Shown here: piece by piece, positions 60,142 through 64,000 of the stretch
Layout of the letters: every line of letters starts with the position of its first letter
How positions within the stretch are numbered: position 1 is the stretch's first letter
NCBI GenBank assembly: GCA_036558745.1
Contig: DATBEZ010000035.1
Coordinates: forward strand, 7,683-71,682
Source: JAMXLJ01 sp036558745
Lineage (GTDB): Bacteria > Actinomycetota > Acidimicrobiia > IMCC26256 > JAMXLJ01
Direction of reading: 5' to 3'
Length of the DNA stretch: 64,000 nt
Translations under genes and position numbers: made by a program
The notes under the pieces: generated by a model
The model's input: the letters and a program-made list of their open reading frames with translations, nothing else
The model's database searches: none
What the model was told of the DNA's origin: nothing

Positions 60142-60290
60142 TCGGCGTCGATCCCCTCGACGGCTGGTCGCCCCGGCGTCCGCCGGGCACCATCACTCAT
60201 CGGCGTCCGGGGGCGGATCCTGAGGGCCCGCCGCGGCCCGAGCACCGCCGGAAGACCGGTCCGGGCTAGGGCGCCGGAACCGTTCGCCGG

Positions 60291-60662
60291 TCAGCCGAGA
60301 CGGTCGAGCAGCCGGGGTGCCGGCGGGGTCGTCGAGCGCGCCCGCGGGGCGCTCTGGCGGGCCGTGATCGCGTGCAGGCGCGCGGCCACGGTGTCCCGGC
60401 GCTCGGCGAGCTCGCGCTCGAGCTCGGCGCCCCGTTGGAGGAGTGCCTGGGCTCGGGCCGCCTTCTCGGGCGGCACCGGTCCGAGGTCGCGGGGCGGGGC
60501 GAACCGGATCAGCGTGGCCGGCGTCGGAACGGGCTCGCCGGAACGGAGGTCGCGGAGGTACGCGGCGGTGACGGCGTCGAGGTCGGCGTCGAGGAGCTCG
60601 CGACACGCGTCGAGCCGGGCTTCCAGGTCGGCGAGCACGTCGTCCCACACGGTCGGTCCCAT
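60291..60662 (-). CDS. Small coiled-coil protein, FliT-like by position
   Basis: The 123-aa product is helical: VWDDVLADLEARLDACRELL and then EKAARAQALLQRGAELEREL form coiled-coil segments, followed by a basic Pro-rich tail. ATG 60662 lies 61 nt after the fliS stop, the place of fliT in many fliD-fliS-fliT operons. Sequence identity to FliT is not clear, so the role as filament-cap chaperone is inferred from location. Confidence 0.5.
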   Translation of the reverse strand: MGPTVWDDVLADLEARLDACRELLDADLDAVTAAYLRDLRSGEPVPTPATLIRFAPPRDLGPVPPEKAARAQALLQRGAELERELAERRDTVAARLHAITARQSAPRARSTTPPAPRLLDRLG

Positions 60663-60723
60663 CACGCCACCGGTCCCTTCACGCCGCGTTCCTTCATGTC
60701 GTTCCTGGGTCGCGTCGATCGCT

Positions 60724-61131
60724 TCAAGCCACCGAGCCGAGCGCGGTCGGGCCACCCGGCGCCGCGGTGCGCACCGCCTGGTGCCACGCGTCGCGCAGGG
60801 GCTCGACGATCGTGATGCACGCCTCGACGCGCCGGCGGTCCTTCTTCACGTTCGCGACCACCAGCTGGCTGAGGAGGTAGGTGTACACGTCGTGGAGGTT
60901 GCGACCCGCGGGCCACACCTCGGTGTCGAGCGCGCCCTGGAGCCGCTCCACGATCTCCTGTGCGTGCTTCAGCTCGCGGTTCGTCGTCTCGAAGTCGCCG
61001 TCGTCGACGGCCTTCGCGGCGCGGTGGAGGTCCATCCAGAGCCGGTCGTAGAGCATGACGAGCAGGCGCTGGGCCGACACCACCTCGACTGCATCGGCGA
61101 GGTATCTGTCCCTCAAGTACGAGCCGTTCAT
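60724..61131 (-). CDS. fliS: Flagellin export chaperone FliS
   Basis: The 135-aa product has the FliS four-helix layout, starting YLRDRYLADAVEVVSAQRLLVMLYDRLWMDL and containing the NLHDVYTYLLSQLVVANVKKD motif. It binds the flagellin C-terminus in the cytosol. GGAGTGCTCG precedes the ATG. It lies 48 nt after fliD. Confidence 0.9.
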   Translation of the reverse strand: MNGSYLRDRYLADAVEVVSAQRLLVMLYDRLWMDLHRAAKAVDDGDFETTNRELKHAQEIVERLQGALDTEVWPAGRNLHDVYTYLLSQLVVANVKKDRRRVEACITIVEPLRDAWHQAVRTAAPGGPTALGSVA

Positions 61132-61179
61132 CGAGCACTCCGTTGCGTTCGTGGCAGGCGATCCATCGCCTGCCGTGTG

Positions 61180-63663
61180 CTAGCTGGAGCTCGAGCTCGA
61201 GCTGGATCCCGAGCTCGAGCTGGAGTCCGAGGACGTGGTGATGCCGAGCTGTTGCTGCAGCCACTGCAGCTGCGCGTGCAGCGTGCCCATGGCGCTGTCG
61301 AGGTCCGCGAACTGCTGTTGCAGGTTCGTCTGATAATCGGTCACCCGCTGCTGCATTGCAGTGATCTGCGCCGTCATGTCGTCGATCGTCGACTGCAGGC
61401 TGTTGTGCTCGCTGGTGAAGGCTCCGCTGATCGCGTCGGTCGCGTTGGCGGCCGCGAACACCAGCCGGGCTGCGACACCGGGCGTGTACGTGATGTTCCC
61501 GAAGTCGCCCGTGTTGGGTGAGTTCACCTGCACCGTGAAGCCCGGGATGGTGTCGTCGTCGGAGTTGACGGTCAGGAACTGGCCCGAACCGGTGGCGTCC
61601 CGCCCGTCGATCGTCCCCTGGACGTCGGAGCCGAACATCGTCTGCCACGTGTTGGCGATGCCGACGATGCCGGTCTGGCCCGGGCTCACGTCCGAGGAGC
61701 GGACCTGGAACGTCGTCGCCGAGCCGTACGCGTCGGAGCGGAGCACGAGAGCGCCGTTCTCCACGTCGGCCGTCATGGCCATGCCCTGGGCCGCGAACGC
61801 GTTCGTCAGGCCCGTGGCGATCGAGTTGAGCGACTCGCCCGCGGCCGCGTTGTACGTCGCCTGGACGCCGCCGTAGAGGACGTCGATCGTCTCCGGGTTG
61901 GTGACGTTCGCCACCGCGGCGCCGGTCGCGGTCGCCTGGGTCGCCGCCTGCGTGATGTTCACGTCGTAGGTGCCGGCGGCGTCGCGGTCGCCGGCCCGCT
62001 GGAACGTGACCGCGCTGTTCACCGCGCTGCCCTGCTGCACGAACAGGTTCATCACCGCGTTGGGGTCGTTCTGGTACGCGGCGAGGAACGCGTTGCGGTC
62101 GAAGGTCACCGCGCCGGTCTTGTCGATCGACAGACCGGCGAGCCCGGCGCTGCTGAGCGAGCTCGTGGGCACCGCCGCGGTGATCGCGTTGACGAGCCGG
62201 TCCGACTGCAGCTGCACGGTGAGGTCGCCGAGGAGCGGCGCCGCCGTCTGGTTGGTCGTGTCGTACGCGGTGTCCTGCTGCGCGAGGGCCAGCGCGTCGT
62301 TCGCCGCGCTGGCCATGGTCTGCACGAGGTCGGCGAGGCTGCCGGCGTCGTGGTTCACGTTCACGGTCACCGCCGTCTGCGACGGCGCGACGAGGTTGAG
62401 CGTCAGGCCCGGCACCAGGTCGGTGATGGTGTTGTTCGACGAGGTCACCTGGTACGCACCCGCACCGGAGCCCACCGTGATCTGCGAGTCGGTGCCCCCG
62501 GTGAGCGTGACCATCGAGCCGAGACCCGTGAACGCGTTGCCGTCGACGTCGACGTCGGTGTTCGCCCCCGTCGTGGTCGACGCGAGCTGCAGGCGGTACG
62601 CGTTGTTGCCGACCTTCACCGCCGTCGCGCTCACACCCGCGTTCGCGTTGTTGATCGCGGTCACGACACCGGCGAGCGAGCCGTCGCTGATCGCGACCTG
62701 TGTCGCGTTGACGGTCCCGACGCGAACGCCGCCTGCGAACGTCGCGGTGATCGTGCCGGCGGGCGCGTTGAGCGTCTGCGTCGCGCCCGCGGCTGCGAAG
62801 CTCACGGTGTTCGACGTCCCGTCGACGGTCACGACCCCGTCGGTCCCGGTCACCGCGGCGCCGTCCGTCGCCAGACCGAGATCGGTCTGCGCACTGCCGC
62901 CGGTCACCTGGATCGACGCCCCGCTTCCCTCGGCGGTCGTCGAGAGCACGAGCTTGCCGTTGCCGTCGACGCTCGCATTCAGCAGGCCGCCCGACGCGTT
63001 CTGCACGGCCGCGGCGAGCTGGCTCTGGGTGTAGGTGCCGGCCGCGATCGTCAGCGTCTGCGGGCTGCCGTTGATGTTCACCTGCAACTGGTCGTTCACA
63101 CCCTGGGTGATGACCGTGCTCGCCGCGAGCGCGTTGTCGCTGCCACCGGGCGTACGGCTCGCCGCCGCCGAGGCCTGGGTGACCACGATGGTGTGGGCAC
63201 CGGCGGCGAGGTTGCTGTCGGACGCGAGGGCCGCGAAGCCGAACTGCGTGCCCCCCTTGGCCAGCAGGATCGGGCCGTTCGCGACGGTCGTCGACGTCGA
63301 CGCGACGGTGTTCGCGGACCGGACCGAGGCGGCGGCCGCGAGATTGTCGACCGTGAAGCTGATGGATCCGGTGAGCGCGTTCGACGACGCGGATGCGGTG
63401 ACCGCGGCCGGGTTCGACGACGTCGCGGTGAAGACCGACCACGCGCTCGGCTTCGTCAGCGCGCTCGCCGCGGTCTGCACCGCGCTCCACTTCTGCGAGA
63501 GCGCGTCGACGGCGGCCTGCTGGGCCTGCACCGCCTGTTGCTGTGACTGGAGCTGGGTGACCGGGATGTTCTCGACCTGGACCAGCTGCTGGATCATCGA
63601 GTTGACGTCCAGGTTGTTGCCGATGCCGAGCCCTTGGATCGAGATTCCGCTGATCGACGACAT
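61180..63663 (-). CDS. fliD: Flagellar filament cap protein FliD (large)
   Basis: The 827-aa product begins ISGISIQGLGIGNNLDVNSM, then IQQLVQVENIPVTQLQSQQQ (FliD N-terminal coiled coil). The central part is a long beta-rich Ala/Thr/Gly region. It ends with a C-terminal coiled coil (TAQITAMQQRVTDYQTNLQQ onwards) and a Ser-rich tail (about 813-827, Asp and Gly interspersed). The usual length is 450-680 aa, so D2/D3-type surface domains are expanded. ATG 63663 follows ACGGAGC. Confidence 0.9.
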   Translation of the reverse strand: MSSISGISIQGLGIGNNLDVNSMIQQLVQVENIPVTQLQSQQQAVQAQQAAVDALSQKWSAVQTAASALTKPSAWSVFTATSSNPAAVTASASSNALTGSISFTVDNLAAAASVRSANTVASTSTTVANGPILLAKGGTQFGFAALASDSNLAAGAHTIVVTQASAAASRTPGGSDNALAASTVITQGVNDQLQVNINGSPQTLTIAAGTYTQSQLAAAVQNASGGLLNASVDGNGKLVLSTTAEGSGASIQVTGGSAQTDLGLATDGAAVTGTDGVVTVDGTSNTVSFAAAGATQTLNAPAGTITATFAGGVRVGTVNATQVAISDGSLAGVVTAINNANAGVSATAVKVGNNAYRLQLASTTTGANTDVDVDGNAFTGLGSMVTLTGGTDSQITVGSGAGAYQVTSSNNTITDLVPGLTLNLVAPSQTAVTVNVNHDAGSLADLVQTMASAANDALALAQQDTAYDTTNQTAAPLLGDLTVQLQSDRLVNAITAAVPTSSLSSAGLAGLSIDKTGAVTFDRNAFLAAYQNDPNAVMNLFVQQGSAVNSAVTFQRAGDRDAAGTYDVNITQAATQATATGAAVANVTNPETIDVLYGGVQATYNAAAGESLNSIATGLTNAFAAQGMAMTADVENGALVLRSDAYGSATTFQVRSSDVSPGQTGIVGIANTWQTMFGSDVQGTIDGRDATGSGQFLTVNSDDDTIPGFTVQVNSPNTGDFGNITYTPGVAARLVFAAANATDAISGAFTSEHNSLQSTIDDMTAQITAMQQRVTDYQTNLQQQFADLDSAMGTLHAQLQWLQQQLGITTSSDSSSSSGSSSSSSSS

Positions 63664-63703
63664 CCAAGCTCCGTGTTCCCGGGTCGCTCTCGCTCTCGCT
63701 CCA

Positions 63704-63740
63704 GCGGGCTTCGCCCGGCGGAGCTTCGCTTCGCTCCCGT
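63704..63740 (-). repeat. Family B repeat core (degenerate copy)
   Basis: GCGGGCTTCGCCCGGCGGAG then CTTCGCTTCGCTCCC shares the hairpin core and the GGCGGAGCT segment with the repeats at 47867-47998 and 9794-9858; the flanks differ. It lies between the flagellin terminator and fliD. Confidence 0.45.
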
Positions 63741-63769
63741 GCTTCTGTTACCGCCGCACGGTCACGGCG

Positions 63770-63800
63770 CTCGGGGCGGGGGACGAGCCCCCGCCCCGAG
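63770..63800 (-). terminator. Strong hairpin after flagellin gene
   Basis: CTCGGGGCGGGGG and CCCCCGCCCCGAG form a perfect 13-bp stem with a 5-nt loop, 32 nt after the flagellin stop. It probably terminates the highly expressed flagellin mRNA before fliD. No T-tract is present. Confidence 0.65.
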
Positions 63801-63832
63801 TCACCGTTGGTGCACTAGCTGACCCTGGACGA

Positions 63833-64000
63833 TCAGCCCTGCAGGAGCGACAGGACGCTCTGCGGGATCTTGTTCGCCTGGCCGAGCATGGCGGTGCCGG
63901 CCTGCATCAGGATCTGGTCCTTGGTGAAGTTGGTCATCTCCATGGCCATGTCGGTGTCCCGGATCTGGGAGTTCGACGCCGTCAGGTTCTCGGTCGCGAC
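63833..64000 (-). CDS. fliC: Flagellin, C-terminal end (runs off the window)
   Basis: The last 55 residues are visible: NLTASNSQIRDTDMAMEMTN, then FTKDQILMQAGTAMLGQANK and IPQSVLSLLQG. This is the conserved D0 C-terminal helix of bacterial flagellin, including the NSxIRDTDMA motif and the final LL-Q. The rest lies beyond the window. Its product is presumably the substrate of FliS and of the neighbouring sugar genes. Confidence 0.95.
   Translation of the reverse strand, partial: VATENLTASNSQIRDTDMAMEMTNFTKDQILMQAGTAMLGQANKIPQSVLSLLQG

Noticed and set aside
60662..63667. 1001-codon - strand open frame overlapping fliD
   Set aside because: It is an out-of-frame shadow of fliD and fliS, dominated by Arg/Gly/Asp.
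1..64000. CRISPR arrays, tRNA or rRNA genes, integrases, insertion sequences
   Set aside because: No regularly spaced direct repeats, cloverleaf-type sequence, rRNA stretches or transposase-like proteins were seen by eye. A tRNAscan or CRISPR search would be needed to exclude them fully.

Overview
The window is high-GC DNA with actinobacterial character. It carries several F420-type luciferase-like oxidoreductases, many GTG starts, dense 1-4 nt stop/start overlaps, and a monoderm-type flagellar gene set with no P-ring or L-ring genes. An environmental, motile actinomycete of the Acidimicrobiia type is the best guess. That placement rests on gene content only.

Region 1 (about 1-9.3 kb) looks like an accessory catabolic patch. 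It holds an unknown partial gene, a periplasmic-binding-like protein without a signal peptide, an amidohydrolase, an SDR oxidoreductase coupled to a gutted enoyl-CoA hydratase remnant, three luciferase-like oxidoreductases, a substrate-binding lipoprotein and two cupins. Region 2 (9.4-18.6 kb, + strand) is a complete chemotaxis block: STAS protein, cheA, cheW, one chemoreceptor, cheY, cheB, cheR, cheX, a second cheY and a second CheX-like gene. Region 3 (18.6-24.7 kb) is an interlude with a GNAT acetyltransferase, a class B penicillin-binding protein and two multi-span GT-C-type glycosyltransferases.

Region 4 (24.6-47.3 kb, all - strand) is the flagellar structural and export cluster. In transcription order it runs flgB, flgC, fliE, fliF, fliG, fliH, fliI, fliJ, an NlpC/P60 hydrolase, fliK, flgD, flgE, flbD, motA, motB, fliL, fliM, fliN, fliO, fliP, fliQ, fliR, flhB, flhA, an flhF-like gene that has lost its nucleotide-binding residues, and a small membrane protein. 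The leader of flgB can fold into an 11-bp hairpin that buries its ribosome-binding site. Two copies of a 108-bp repeat sit between genes of this cluster.

Region 5 (47.6-64 kb) joins the flagellar filament to sugar biosynthesis. On the + strand are a helical-repeat protein, a CMP-nonulosonate synthetase, a nonulosonate synthase, an unusual aminotransferase-FemAB-type acyltransferase fusion and a methyltransferase. On the - strand are flagellin (partial), fliD, fliS, a FliT-like gene, a TPR glycosyltransferase, then legG, ptmE, legB and legC. Together these encode nearly all of a legionaminic-acid-type pathway, presumably for decorating flagellin. A separate N-acetyltransferase (LegH) is not seen, and the fusion protein is the obvious candidate to supply that step. 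The most interesting items are the fusion enzyme, the dead FlhF-like GTPase, the flgB leader hairpin, the CheA with a duplicated 24-residue module in place of P2, and the two families of intergenic repeats.
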